From: Providencia alcalifaciens
Lineage (GTDB): Bacteria > Pseudomonadota > Gammaproteobacteria > Enterobacterales > Enterobacteriaceae
Direction: 5' to 3'
DNA: 64,000 nucleotides
Assembly: GCF_915403165.1 (NCBI RefSeq)
Contig: NZ_OU659204.1
Location: 2,356,001 to 2,420,000 of the forward strand
Shown: piece after piece, positions 35,325 through 44,359 of the stretch
Layout: the number at the start of each line of letters is the position of its first letter
Position numbering within the stretch: position 1 is the first letter of the stretch
Program-made: the position numbers and the translations under genes
The notes under the pieces: generated by a model
The model's input: the letters and a program-made list of their open reading frames with translations, nothing else
What the model was told of the DNA's origin: nothing
The model's database searches: none

Positions 35325-36563
35325 TTATTTTAAGTAGTTGAAAATTGCACTCACGGACATGGCACCCATGTACCACGTTAACGCACAGGTCACGACACCC
35401 GACCACAGTAACCAACGTGGGTAATGATAGCCTTCCATTAAATCTGCACGTTTCCAGCCAATATAGACAAACAGAGTCAGGCCAATCGGTAAAATCAAGC
35501 CGTTAAAGCCACCCGCGAAGACTAATAACGCTGCTGGCGCAGTTCCCATTGACAGGTAAACAGCCAATGAAACGGCAATGAACAGGATAGTGGCAATATT
35601 ACGTTGTCTTTCCGTAATGGAAGACTTGAACGCTTTTAAGAAGCTCATTGAGGTGTACGCTGCACCGATAACGCTAGTCAGTGCTGCCGCCCATAAAATT
35701 AAACCAAAAATACGTAAACCGAAGTTACCCGCTGCGGCTTGGAATGCTTGCGATGCAGGGTTCGCCGCTTTACCTGAAATATCAATCGTCACGCCGCTAG
35801 CAACCACACCTAAGATGGCTAAAAACAGGACATAGCGCATTATGCCAACGACGATGATCCCTTTAGTCGCCGCACTAGAAACCGCTTTAATGTTTTCAAC
35901 GCCAACTTCGCCTTTATCCAGTAAACGATGCGCCCCTGCGTAGCAGATATAACCACCAACCGTTCCGCCAACAATCGTCGTGATCATCGCAAAATCAACA
36001 GTGTCAGGGAGTACGCTTTGACGTAATGCTTCACCAATTGGCGGGTTAGATGCAATCATCACAAAGAGTGTTAAGGCGATCATGACCAAACCTAATGCAA
36101 TAATTAATCTATCAATAAAGCTACTGGCTTTGCGGGATGAGAATATATAAATCGCTAAGAGCGCACTGAGTAAACCACCCCATTTAGGGTCGAGACCGAC
36201 GAGTGCGTTCAGACCTAAACCTGCCCCGGCAATGTTACCGATATTAAATATCAATCCCCCAAAGATGACTAACACAGCCAGTAAATAGCCACTTCCGGGA
36301 ATTGTCGCATTGGCGATATCCGATGAATGCATTTTGGTCAGCGTAACCACTCGCCAAATATTTTGCTGTACCACGAAGTCAATGATGATGGAGGCTAAAA
36401 TACCAAACGCAAACGCGGCACCTAAAGTGACGGTAAATGTCGCAGTTTGGGTGATAAATCCGGGACCAATCGCCGATGTTGCCATTAAAAAAATAGCGCC
36501 AATCAGCGAGGAACGACGTTTCTTCACATATTCTGCTGTCGAGATATTTTCATGAGCTGCCAT
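35325..36563 (-). CDS. NRAMP-like transporter of the 5-oxoproline operon (YcsG type)
   Basis: This protein of about 412 residues has eleven or so membrane segments and an NRAMP/MntH-like core: GAIFLMATSAIGPGFITQTATF near residues 24-45 (quoted in part) and a later TSVIGAAYTSMSFL. The metal-binding DPGN of true MntH reads GPGF here, so transport of metal ions is doubtful. In Bacillus a related gene (ycsG) sits with ycsF, kipI and kipA. The operon suggests uptake of 5-oxoproline or a related compound. The ATG at 36563 has AGGAG seven bases upstream and is preferred to the one at 36569. Confidence 0.85.
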   Translation of the reverse strand: MAAHENISTAEYVKKRRSSLIGAIFLMATSAIGPGFITQTATFTVTLGAAFAFGILASIIIDFVVQQNIWRVVTLTKMHSSDIANATIPGSGYLLAVLVIFGGLIFNIGNIAGAGLGLNALVGLDPKWGGLLSALLAIYIFSSRKASSFIDRLIIALGLVMIALTLFVMIASNPPIGEALRQSVLPDTVDFAMITTIVGGTVGGYICYAGAHRLLDKGEVGVENIKAVSSAATKGIIVVGIMRYVLFLAILGVVASGVTIDISGKAANPASQAFQAAAGNFGLRIFGLILWAAALTSVIGAAYTSMSFLKAFKSSITERQRNIATILFIAVSLAVYLSMGTAPAALLVFAGGFNGLILPIGLTLFVYIGWKRADLMEGYHYPRWLLWSGVVTCALTWYMGAMSVSAIFNYLK

Positions 36564-36701
36564 ATGCATACTCCTCTGTAGTTTTTGTTGTTATCTGTAT
36601 TTTGATGTTGTGCAAGTTTTTTAATACTGAACTCGTTTGTAGAGGCAATTTTCGTGCCATTGTTCTATCAATGGTATGGATTGTTAATTTATTGAATATA
36701 G

Positions 36702-36714
36702 ATTGTTGAACAAT
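36702..36714. promoter_or_regulatory. Candidate operator for the divergent GntR regulator
   Basis: ATTGTT-G-AACAAT is a perfect 13-bp palindrome in the 430-base region between the divergent transporter and GntR genes. Related half sites (ATTGTTAA at 36680-36687, AACAATTAA at 36790-36798) occur nearby. Palindromes of this size are typical FCD-type GntR operators. The assignment is inferred from position. Confidence 0.5.
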
Positions 36715-36992
36715 TAATACGGAGCGATGAATAATTAAGCAATCAAAATCGTTTCTGATGAGTTGAAAATCAAATCTTGATCACTTTTTTAACAATTAAT
36801 GTTTCTCCATAACATTGAGAATGAGAGGTGTAATGCGTCAAAGCACCAATTTAGTGCTCTAAAATGAAAATGCCCTGAATGAGTGCATAAAAGGAGTCTT
36901 GCTGCCCTACGGCGAATATGTGAAGATAGCGCTCAAATACCTGTTTTAATGAACTGTTCTCCCTACTTTTCTTCAACTAGGCTCGCCTTTTT

Positions 36993-37655
36993 ATGAAAAA
37001 ACAGCCCGTCGCACAAACCCTGTCAGTCACTATCGCAGAAACTATCCGCCATAAAATTACGATTGGTGAGTTAACGCCGGGACAACGTTTATCAGAAGCC
37101 GCATTGAGTGAAGAGCTAGAGATTTCCCGTAATACCTTAAGGGAAGTCTTTCGCGTATTAACCCAAGAAGGTCTACTCACCTACGCCCCCAATAAAGGGG
37201 TGTATGTTTCCGTCCCAGATATGGCGGCGATTATTGATATTTACCAAGTACGTCGATTAATTGAATGTGATTCATTGACTCATGCTTATGCCCTGCATCC
37301 TGCCGTTCAAAAAATGAAACTTGCTGTTGCTGAGGCTCGGGAGCATGAAAAAACGGAAAATTGGGTGGGTGTCGGTACCGCCAATATGAAATTTCATACC
37401 GCGATTGTGGAATTATCGGACAGTGAAAGATTAATTAAGCTTTATCATAATATTGCCGCGGAGCTTCGTTTAGCTTTTGGTCATTTAAACGATGCCAAAC
37501 TGCTCTACGCACCTTATATCGATAAAAACCAAGCTATTTTGGAATTACTTGATGTTGGCCGAAACCAAGATGCGGCCGCTACGCTTTTACACTACCTCGA
37601 TTTATCTGAACGAACATTACTCGCCGCCTATAAACGCAGCCAATCACTGCTATAA
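36993..37655 (+). CDS. GntR family (FCD) transcriptional regulator
   Basis: This 220-residue protein has a GntR winged helix (residues 10-75, ITIGELTPGQRLSEAALSEE and ISRNTLREVFRVL) and a C-terminal FCD ligand domain with metal-site residues in FHTAIVELSDSERL. It is divergent from the 5-oxoproline operon, and I infer that it controls it in response to the substrate or a product. The start at 36993 is fixed by a family-typical N-terminus with no longer alternative. Confidence 0.9.
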   Translation: MKKQPVAQTLSVTIAETIRHKITIGELTPGQRLSEAALSEELEISRNTLREVFRVLTQEGLLTYAPNKGVYVSVPDMAAIIDIYQVRRLIECDSLTHAYALHPAVQKMKLAVAEAREHEKTENWVGVGTANMKFHTAIVELSDSERLIKLYHNIAAELRLAFGHLNDAKLLYAPYIDKNQAILELLDVGRNQDAAATLLHYLDLSERTLLAAYKRSQSLL

Positions 37656-38051
37656 AATCATCAGCATTTCAGATTGCTCGTTTTATTCCATGTCTTTTGT
37701 TCCCCCTCTATTTTTTTAAATTAAATATCTATGCAAATAACCTTGCATAGATATTGCAGAATTAAACACTCCATAAAAATCTCAACTCACAAAAGTTGTA
37801 TTTAACAATTTTTATAGATTAGATTAATCACTTTTTGTTATCGATTTGGCAACACATTAAGATACAAATAGAAATATAAATTAACAAAACATTCCATTTC
37901 AGAAACTTAATTTACAATTTGTTATAAGTAACCATTGTAAATAACTCTACTTTCTCGAATAAATGATTGTGGTTTTTCCGAATATTAGTTATAAAACTGA
38001 GCATAATAAAAATACAATGTTAAATATTATTAATATAAACGAGAATTATTT
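37656..38051. other. Gene-free spacer of 396 bases upstream of gltP
   Basis: Very AT-rich DNA with no reading frame or RNA gene that I can support. It presumably contains the gltP promoter, but several equally weak -10-like sequences occur and I cannot choose one. Confidence 0.5.
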
Positions 38052-39359
38052 ATGACATTAAACAACATCGTTCCAAAAAAACCGTTTAAATTTGGTTTAG
38101 GGTGGCAGATTCTAGTTGCGCTTATTTTAGGTGTTATCGTTGGTGCTTTATTGCATGAAAGCGTGGAATACAAAGATTGGTTAATACTGAATGTTCTCTC
38201 TCCCGCAGGTAAGATTTTTATTCAGTTAATCAAAATGATTGTTGTACCTATCGTCATTTCGACCTTGATTGTGGGGATCGCTGGTGTCGGGAATACAAAA
38301 CAATTAGGTACGCTGGGTTTCAAAACGATCCTTTACTTTGAAGTCATTACTACCATTGCCATCATTGTGGGTATTTCGTTTGCCAATATCTTCCAACCAG
38401 GTGTGGGCATTGATATGTCTCAGCTCACTCAAGTGGATATTTCTCAGTACCAAAAAACGACGCAGGAGGTTGCTAGCCATCCTTCAGGGATCGTAAATAC
38501 TTTATTATCTTTGGTACCGAGCAATATTTTTGCTGCTATGGCGAGTGGCGATATGCTTCCTGTGATCTTCTTCGCGGTTTTATTTGGTTTAGGGTTATCC
38601 TCTTTACCAGTAGCAAAGAAACAGCCACTATTAGATGTTCTGCAAACTTTTTCTGAAACCATGTTCCGCGTGACCAACATGATCATGATGTATGCACCAA
38701 TCGGGGTGTTTGCATTAATTTCTGTCACCGTCGCAAACTTTGGATTTACTTCACTGGTTCCACTGCTGAAGTTAGTTATTTTGGTTCACTGTGCGATTAT
38801 TTTCTTCGCCGTTGTGGTGCTCGGAATTGTTGCACGCTATTGCAAAATTAATATTTTCACTCTGATGAGAATATTGAAAGATGAGTTACTGCTTGCATAT
38901 TCAACAGCCAGCTCTGAAACTGTACTTCCACGTATTATGGATAAAATGGAGAAGTATGGTGCACCAAAATCTGTCACCAGTTTCGTTATCCCAATTGGTT
39001 ATTCATTTAACTTAGATGGCTCCACTTTATATCAAAGTATCGCCGCCATTTTTATTGCTCAGCTATATGGTATTGAGCTGTCATTAGGGCAAGAGCTTAT
39101 TTTAGTCTTTACCTTAATGATCACTTCAAAAGGTATTGCAGGGGTTCCGGGAGTTTCATTTGTCGTCTTGCTGGCAACGTTAGGTTCTGTGGGGATCCCA
39201 TTAGAAGGTTTAGCCTTTATTGCCGGTGTTGACCGTATTCTCGATATGGCAAGGACTGCACTTAATGTGGTTGGTAACGCTTTGGCCGCCTTGGTTATCG
39301 CCAAATGGGAACACAATTATGATGCAAAAAAAGCTCGAGAGTATGAGGAAAGTTTTTGA
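38052..39359 (+). CDS. gltP: Proton/glutamate-aspartate symporter GltP
   Basis: This 435-residue DAACS-family carrier is very close to E. coli GltP from memory: FGLGWQILVALILGVIVGA, LSPAGKIFIQLIKMIVVPIV, LAYSTASSETVLPRIMDKME (the serine-rich reentrant loop), PIGYSFNLDGSTLYQSIAAI, TSKGIAGVPGVSFVVLLATL and DRILDMARTALNVVGNALA. It takes up glutamate and aspartate with protons at the inner membrane. AACGAGAA upstream of the ATG is a modest ribosome site. It is a single-gene unit. Confidence 0.95.
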   Translation: MTLNNIVPKKPFKFGLGWQILVALILGVIVGALLHESVEYKDWLILNVLSPAGKIFIQLIKMIVVPIVISTLIVGIAGVGNTKQLGTLGFKTILYFEVITTIAIIVGISFANIFQPGVGIDMSQLTQVDISQYQKTTQEVASHPSGIVNTLLSLVPSNIFAAMASGDMLPVIFFAVLFGLGLSSLPVAKKQPLLDVLQTFSETMFRVTNMIMMYAPIGVFALISVTVANFGFTSLVPLLKLVILVHCAIIFFAVVVLGIVARYCKINIFTLMRILKDELLLAYSTASSETVLPRIMDKMEKYGAPKSVTSFVIPIGYSFNLDGSTLYQSIAAIFIAQLYGIELSLGQELILVFTLMITSKGIAGVPGVSFVVLLATLGSVGIPLEGLAFIAGVDRILDMARTALNVVGNALAALVIAKWEHNYDAKKAREYEESF

Positions 39360-39397
39360 TTAAGGATTAAATATCCAGGTTCCTCTTATTTATAACT

Positions 39398-39429
39398 AAA
39401 GCCATCTTTAAAATATTAAAGATGGCTTT
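39398..39429 (+). terminator. Inverted repeat after gltP
   Basis: AAAGCCATCTTTAA pairs with TTAAAGATGGCTTT across a short loop. No T run follows, so termination strength is uncertain. Confidence 0.6.
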
Positions 39430-39577
39430 GAATATAGACCGCCCATACGTCTAGTTATTTATACTTAATCTCAATTTTAATTTTGTACTTATCTGATATT
39501 TTCTCGCAAGATTTTATTTCATTGCTACGCTAAATATACACTTTAATTTAAGTCACTCTTTATTTGGATTAGCAGCA

Positions 39578-39682
39578 ATGAATCAGGTCAGACGCTTTCT
39601 TTTATTCTTAAAAGTTTTACAGCACCTAATGATCATCTTTGTATTTACGCTGTCATATTTTATGGTTCAGAATTGGCTATAA
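39578..39682 (+). CDS. Possible 34-residue membrane peptide
   Basis: A frame of 34 codons starts MNQVRRFLLFLKVLQHLMII and continues with a hydrophobic stretch to MVQNWL. It has a positively charged start and one membrane-length helix, a typical small membrane protein shape. The ribosome site is weak (GGATTAGCAGCA). The rest of 39360-39811 holds only the gltP hairpin. Confidence 0.3.
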   Translation: MNQVRRFLLFLKVLQHLMIIFVFTLSYFMVQNWL

Positions 39683-39811
39683 TTCGATAAAGTTAACGTA
39701 AACCCAAAGCCCCCTTTTTTAGTAAAATAATATACCGACTATTTAGGGGGGAACTTCTGAGAGGTTATTTGGATAAATTTTACATAAGATATTGAAATGT
39801 ACTACTCAGTA

Positions 39812-40099
39812 TTAAAACGCCGCCCCCATCAAGATAAATTTAGGTTCCGCTCTTTGATAGTGGTTGATCATCGGTACTAATCGTTGGAAGTGTTCAGACG
39901 CACAATGTGAATCTAATGCGGCACGATTGGGCCACTCTTCAATAAAAACAAAATGCCCAGGATCCTTTTCATCAATATAAAGGTCATAGGCGATACATAG
40001 CGGTTCTTTCTTTGTGGCTTCAACAAGTGCCTTATAGAGCGGCAACACAATTTCTACCGCTTCTGGCTTGATAAAATCCTCAGCAATGACTTTTAGCAT
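39812..40099 (-). CDS. Antibiotic biosynthesis monooxygenase (ABM) domain protein
   Basis: This 95-residue protein is a single ABM/YgiN-type ferredoxin-like domain: MLKVIAEDFIKPEAVE, KEPLCIAYDLYIDEKDPGHF, then FIEEWPNRAALDSHCASEHF and a terminal AEPKFILMGAAF. Relatives are small quinol monooxygenases or heme-degrading enzymes. The substrate is unknown here. GAGG upstream of the ATG is a good ribosome site. Confidence 0.85.
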   Translation of the reverse strand: MLKVIAEDFIKPEAVEIVLPLYKALVEATKKEPLCIAYDLYIDEKDPGHFVFIEEWPNRAALDSHCASEHFQRLVPMINHYQRAEPKFILMGAAF

Positions 40100-40169
40100 T
40101 GTAATCCTCTTTATTTAGCTTGTTAAAATTCAAATCAATCCCTTCCAGCTAAGCGGGTTGCAGAAATTA

Positions 40170-40334
40170 TTACTGATTCAGCTTATCACCCACATTTTTA
40201 ATTATCTGCGCTAATTTTGCTTTATCTTCATCAGAGAGATAATCATGGTATTTTTCAACAAAGCGCTGGATTCGCCCTGCCCCAGCAATGATTTTCTCAG
40301 CCGCTTTGTTGATGTCATCTTGATTGGTATTCAT
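40170..40334 (-). CDS. Small helical protein, unknown function
   Basis: This 54-residue protein, MNTNQDDINKAAEKI at the start and LAQIIKNVGDKLNQ at the end, is charged and probably all-helical with no membrane segment. The ATG at 40334 has GAGG at good spacing. An upstream in-frame ATG at 40376 gives an unlikely N-terminus. It is read in the same direction as the ABM gene, 70 bases upstream of it. Not recognised. Confidence 0.6.
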   Translation of the reverse strand: MNTNQDDINKAAEKIIAGAGRIQRFVEKYHDYLSDEDKAKLAQIIKNVGDKLNQ

Positions 40335-40502
40335 GTTGAGCCTCATTAACCTCATCCATGACAAAGAAGGTACCATGCATTTAATAAATGAACATCAAAC
40401 TAACCTTTGCATGATATATGTTAATTACTGAAAACTGACTCAGCAACATAGGGTATTGAAAGTAGAAGGAAGAAATTAGGAAATGGGTAAATGACTGACA
40501 AA

Positions 40503-40537
40503 GAAAAAACCCGCTATATCTTTCGATATAGCGGGTT
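40503..40537 (-). terminator. Terminator of the tRNA pair
   Basis: A 13-bp stem (AACCCGCTATATC / GATATAGCGGGTT) with a 4-base loop is followed on the minus strand by a T-rich run, just downstream of the tRNA-Thr gene. Confidence 0.9.
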
Positions 40538-40543
40538 CTTATT

Positions 40544-40619
<76 letters not shown>

Positions 40620-40624
40620 TAATT

Positions 40625-40712
40625 TGGCGGAGAGATAGAGATTCGAACTCTAGGATGGTCGCCCATCGGCGGTTTTCAAGACCGCTGCCTTCAGCCGCTC
40701 GGCCATCTCTCC
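40625..40712 (-). tRNA. tRNA-Ser (anticodon TGA)
   Basis: The 88-base sequence folds as a class II tRNA with a GGAGAGA/TCTCTCC acceptor stem, anticodon loop CTTGAAA (TGA), a long variable arm and an encoded CCA end. It is 5 bases upstream of tRNA-Thr on the same strand and probably processed from one transcript. Confidence 0.97.
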
Positions 40713-40927
40713 ATGGGGCGCGATTATGGAGGAATCATGGGGGCTTGTCTACCCCTGACAGTAAAATAATTGCATTTTTTTGTTCGTTTGACTAATCTTC
40801 ACTCAATTGTTCTCTATTGCCCTAAAAAAATGCTAATATCTGTGCAAAATCGGTGTCTATAGCATACCTAGGCGTATGATTTTTAATCTGATTAATCTAA
40901 TTTGCCAGTGTGACAGCGTGGGACTGT

Positions 40928-43627
40928 ATGTACAAACAATCATTATTAAAACCGAATGTTCTTTCTCGCATTTTTATTACCTTTATTGTGCTGCTTGTCA
41001 CAATGCTTTCGTTATCTCTCTATAATTATTATCACGCATGGATGTTAGCGCACCAAACGGCTATCAACACCCTTGCTAATCGGCTCGCTTATCAAATTGA
41101 AGATTATCGCTATCAGGCGGGCCATATCTATAAGCTTGCGAATGATAAAACCACACCTGACTCTATTAATGACATTTCCGTGACAGAAATGCGCCACGAT
41201 GTTTATTGGCTAAGCAGTAATAATCAGACCATTGATTCCATTGTGTTTGGTCTCAATAAACCAAGCAGTAAAGTCTTAGCAACAAAGCTCGCAAACTATA
41301 TGGAGATTGTATGGGGGGCACGGAATGAATTTAACTCCATGTACTACCTTAATGGCCAAGACAACTCCTTAGTGCTGGTAACAACCCATTCCATTCTAAA
41401 ACCAGAGCTACGCTATAAAGAAAGCTATTTAACACTAACCGCGGAAGATAAACGCTCTGATATGATCACTCAATCGACGTTATTAGATCGTCGTGAAGTT
41501 ATCTCTAATATGCAAAAAAACGCACAGGATAATGTTTACTTCTATACCTATCGTTTAGTCTTTAACTCGCCTGGGCGCTTAAGTAGTGTGATCTCTTTTG
41601 ATATTTCTATCAATTCTATCCTCCCTTTTACATTACAGGGCGATGATATTTCGATTTCACAACGACCAAACAATCAAGAAAATAGCCAAGCGGCCAGCGA
41701 ACTCGTTGGCACCAGCCTGATGCTATCCCAACCCATTGAAGGCACAAATTACCAGATTAGCTATACCCTTTCGCTGAAAAGTATTATTTTCGGGGTGCTA
41801 AGTTACAATTTTTGGCTAATTACCTGCATGATTGCGGTCAGTGTTTTAGCACTGATAACCACAATGTTTATCCGCAAGCGAATTATTTCACCCAATGCTT
41901 CAATGCTGGATGAGCTTCAGTTTAAAGATGCCCTCAATAATGACATTCTGAATCATATTTCTTATGGCATCTTAGTCTTTGATTTTAATAGCAATAAAAA
42001 GTTATTAAGCAACAGTATCGCGAACCACTTATTACCGTCTATGGATCTGATACATATCAAAGAGATGGCAACCGATCATAATGATGTCATTCAAGTTTCC
42101 ATAGAAAACAATATCTATGAAATCATTTTGGTGAAGAGCTTAATTAAAGAAAACACCATTTTGTTTATCATCATAGATAAAGATAAAGAAGTTCTGACGC
42201 AAAAACGCCAAGAAATGGCCACGCGTGAGCACCAAAGAAATATTCAACTTAGAAAAGTAGTTTTCGAGAATATTTGTCAGGAAGTTCTGCCAGCCATTAA
42301 CCAAATTGATGCCAAATTTAATCAATTGAGCACATGGCTCGACGAACCTAAAAACCCATTATTATCTGAAATTCAAAACCAACTGTTTTATATCAATAAT
42401 TGGTTTAGAAATATCGAGCTTATTAGCCAGTTAGAAACTCAACAGATTGAGTTTAAAACAGAAAAATTTGCTATTGGCCAGGTGATTAACCAATATCTTA
42501 AACAGAATTTAGCCCATTTAAATCGTAAAGGACTTTCATTCTATTTTTATAACAACATTAATCCAGACTCATTAATTGAAAATAACCCGGATTATTTACA
42601 GATTTTATTCCAATCAATTTGGGAATATTCAATAGAAACTACAGCCTTTGGTAAAATTGCCATTTCAATTGACTACATTATGGAAAAAAATGAGGTTTCT
42701 ATTGATATAAAAGACAGCGGAATTGGATTAACTCAGATTGAATTGAATAACTTGCAAAGCCCATTCACAGGGAAAGCGCAAAGTTCAAATCAATTTAAGC
42801 GTTCCGGCATGACCTTTTATCTCTGCAAATTATTAACAAAAAAAATGCAGGGGACATTTAGTATCAAGTCAAGTGATGCCATCGGTAGCCACTATCAAAT
42901 CAGGCTTCCAGCGCAACCTCAAATACAAATCCATGAATACCCTGCTCTGCTTGAAGATATTTATATTCGCTTGAATATTCAGAATGTTGATACGCGTAAA
43001 ATTGTTAAACAGACCTTATCGCATTATGGTGCAGAATTTCTTGATATCGATGAAAGCTCACCACACAGTAATTGGGATCTCTTGATCACCGACAATGATG
43101 ACATTTCCTTTAATAACATAATTAAAGTTAAGGGCAATCTATCTTCAATAAATTGTATTAACCAAAATTACATTGAAGTTAACTACAATTTTACGGATGA
43201 ACTTATTGATGCTATCTCATTATTGATAGAACAAGCGGATGAGACAGAAGATAATAATGAATCCAACCTACCTTCGTCACTCATTCTACGAGAAACTAAC
43301 TCTCAGTCGAATAATTCTGTTGATAATATTCTTTCAGGCTATCATTTAATTCTGTCGAAGAGCGATTATAAAGATTTGTTTATCTCAACAGTACCGATAG
43401 ATATTAATAAACTGTATAATAGTGAAAGTGTTGCGAATTTAACCGAATTAAAAGACACTGCACATCGTTTAAAAGGAGTTTTTGCTATGCTTGAATTCCA
43501 TTATCTTCATAAACTTTGTGAAGATTTGGAGCATTACATAGCAGATGAAAACGGATTTGAAATAAAAAATTGCATTAGAGAACTGGATGTCTCAGTGAAA
43601 AGACTAATGCCAGAAGGTAACCAATAA
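40928..43627 (+). CDS. rcsD: RcsD phosphotransfer protein
   Basis: This protein of about 899 residues has N-terminal and mid membrane helices (near residues 14-36 and 292-316) around a periplasmic domain, then a histidine-kinase-like region without the usual phospho-acceptor His. A C-terminal HPt domain carries DTAHRLKGVFAMLEF. RcsD relays phosphate from RcsC to RcsB in the envelope stress phosphorelay. The ATG at 40928 (MYKQSLL) is preferred to a GTG at 40910. It precedes rcsB by one base. Confidence 0.92.
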   Translation: MYKQSLLKPNVLSRIFITFIVLLVTMLSLSLYNYYHAWMLAHQTAINTLANRLAYQIEDYRYQAGHIYKLANDKTTPDSINDISVTEMRHDVYWLSSNNQTIDSIVFGLNKPSSKVLATKLANYMEIVWGARNEFNSMYYLNGQDNSLVLVTTHSILKPELRYKESYLTLTAEDKRSDMITQSTLLDRREVISNMQKNAQDNVYFYTYRLVFNSPGRLSSVISFDISINSILPFTLQGDDISISQRPNNQENSQAASELVGTSLMLSQPIEGTNYQISYTLSLKSIIFGVLSYNFWLITCMIAVSVLALITTMFIRKRIISPNASMLDELQFKDALNNDILNHISYGILVFDFNSNKKLLSNSIANHLLPSMDLIHIKEMATDHNDVIQVSIENNIYEIILVKSLIKENTILFIIIDKDKEVLTQKRQEMATREHQRNIQLRKVVFENICQEVLPAINQIDAKFNQLSTWLDEPKNPLLSEIQNQLFYINNWFRNIELISQLETQQIEFKTEKFAIGQVINQYLKQNLAHLNRKGLSFYFYNNINPDSLIENNPDYLQILFQSIWEYSIETTAFGKIAISIDYIMEKNEVSIDIKDSGIGLTQIELNNLQSPFTGKAQSSNQFKRSGMTFYLCKLLTKKMQGTFSIKSSDAIGSHYQIRLPAQPQIQIHEYPALLEDIYIRLNIQNVDTRKIVKQTLSHYGAEFLDIDESSPHSNWDLLITDNDDISFNNIIKVKGNLSSINCINQNYIEVNYNFTDELIDAISLLIEQADETEDNNESNLPSSLILRETNSQSNNSVDNILSGYHLILSKSDYKDLFISTVPIDINKLYNSESVANLTELKDTAHRLKGVFAMLEFHYLHKLCEDLEHYIADENGFEIKNCIRELDVSVKRLMPEGNQ

Positions 43628-43628
43628 T

Positions 43629-44279
43629 ATGAATAACCTAAATGTCATTGTTGCCGATGATCATCCTATTGTTCTTTTCGGTATCAGAAAGTCGCTTGAA
43701 CAGATTGAATGGGTAAACATCGTCGGTGAATTTGAAGATTCTACTTCTTTAATTAATAACTTAGCGCGCCTGAATGCAGACGTTCTGGTTACTGATTTGT
43801 CTATGCCTGGCGATAAATACGGCGATGGTATTACCTTAATTAAATACATTAAGCGCCACTACCCTGACTTATCGATTATTGTCCTCACAATGAACAATAA
43901 TCCGGCTATTTTGAGCGCTATTCTAGAGCTTGATATTGAAGGTATCGTACTAAAACAAGGTGCGCCTGCTGACTTACCAAAAGCATTAGCAGCCTTACAA
44001 AAAGGGAAGAAATTTACCCCTGAAAGCGTCAGTAAATTGCTTGAAAAAGTGAATGCGAGTGGCTATGGCGATAAACGTTTATCACCAAAAGAAAGTGAAG
44101 TTCTACGCTTATTTGCTGAAGGCTTCTTAGTCACAGAGATTGCTAAAAAACTAAATCGCAGCATCAAAACCATTAGTAGCCAGAAAAAATCGGCGATGTT
44201 AAAGCTGGGTGTTGAAAATGATATCGCACTGCTGAATTACCTTTCATCAGTCAGTATCGACAATAGCCCTTCTGAATAA
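43629..44279 (+). CDS. rcsB: RcsB response regulator
   Basis: This 216-residue protein has a receiver domain with VIVADDHPIVLFGIRKSLE and the phospho-acceptor Asp56 in VTDLSMPG, and a LuxR-type helix-turn-helix (LSPKESEVLRLFAEGFLVTE and IAKKLNRSIKTIS). RcsB controls capsule, motility and cell-division genes, alone or with partners. It is directly behind rcsD and convergent with rcsC, the standard enterobacterial arrangement. Confidence 0.97.
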   Translation: MNNLNVIVADDHPIVLFGIRKSLEQIEWVNIVGEFEDSTSLINNLARLNADVLVTDLSMPGDKYGDGITLIKYIKRHYPDLSIIVLTMNNNPAILSAILELDIEGIVLKQGAPADLPKALAALQKGKKFTPESVSKLLEKVNASGYGDKRLSPKESEVLRLFAEGFLVTEIAKKLNRSIKTISSQKKSAMLKLGVENDIALLNYLSSVSIDNSPSE

Positions 44280-44301
44280 CCGTTTTTTTACGCTAGAATA
44301 G

Positions 44302-44327
44302 AAGCCCGTTCAGGGCTTTTATTTTTT
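44302..44327. terminator. Terminator between rcsB and rcsC
   Basis: AAGCCC-GTTCA-GGGCTT at 44302-44318 followed by TTATTTTTT ends the rcsDB operon. It lies between convergent genes. Confidence 0.85.
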
Positions 44328-44359
44328 CTATTCAATAGATTAGCTATTTAATCAGTGAG

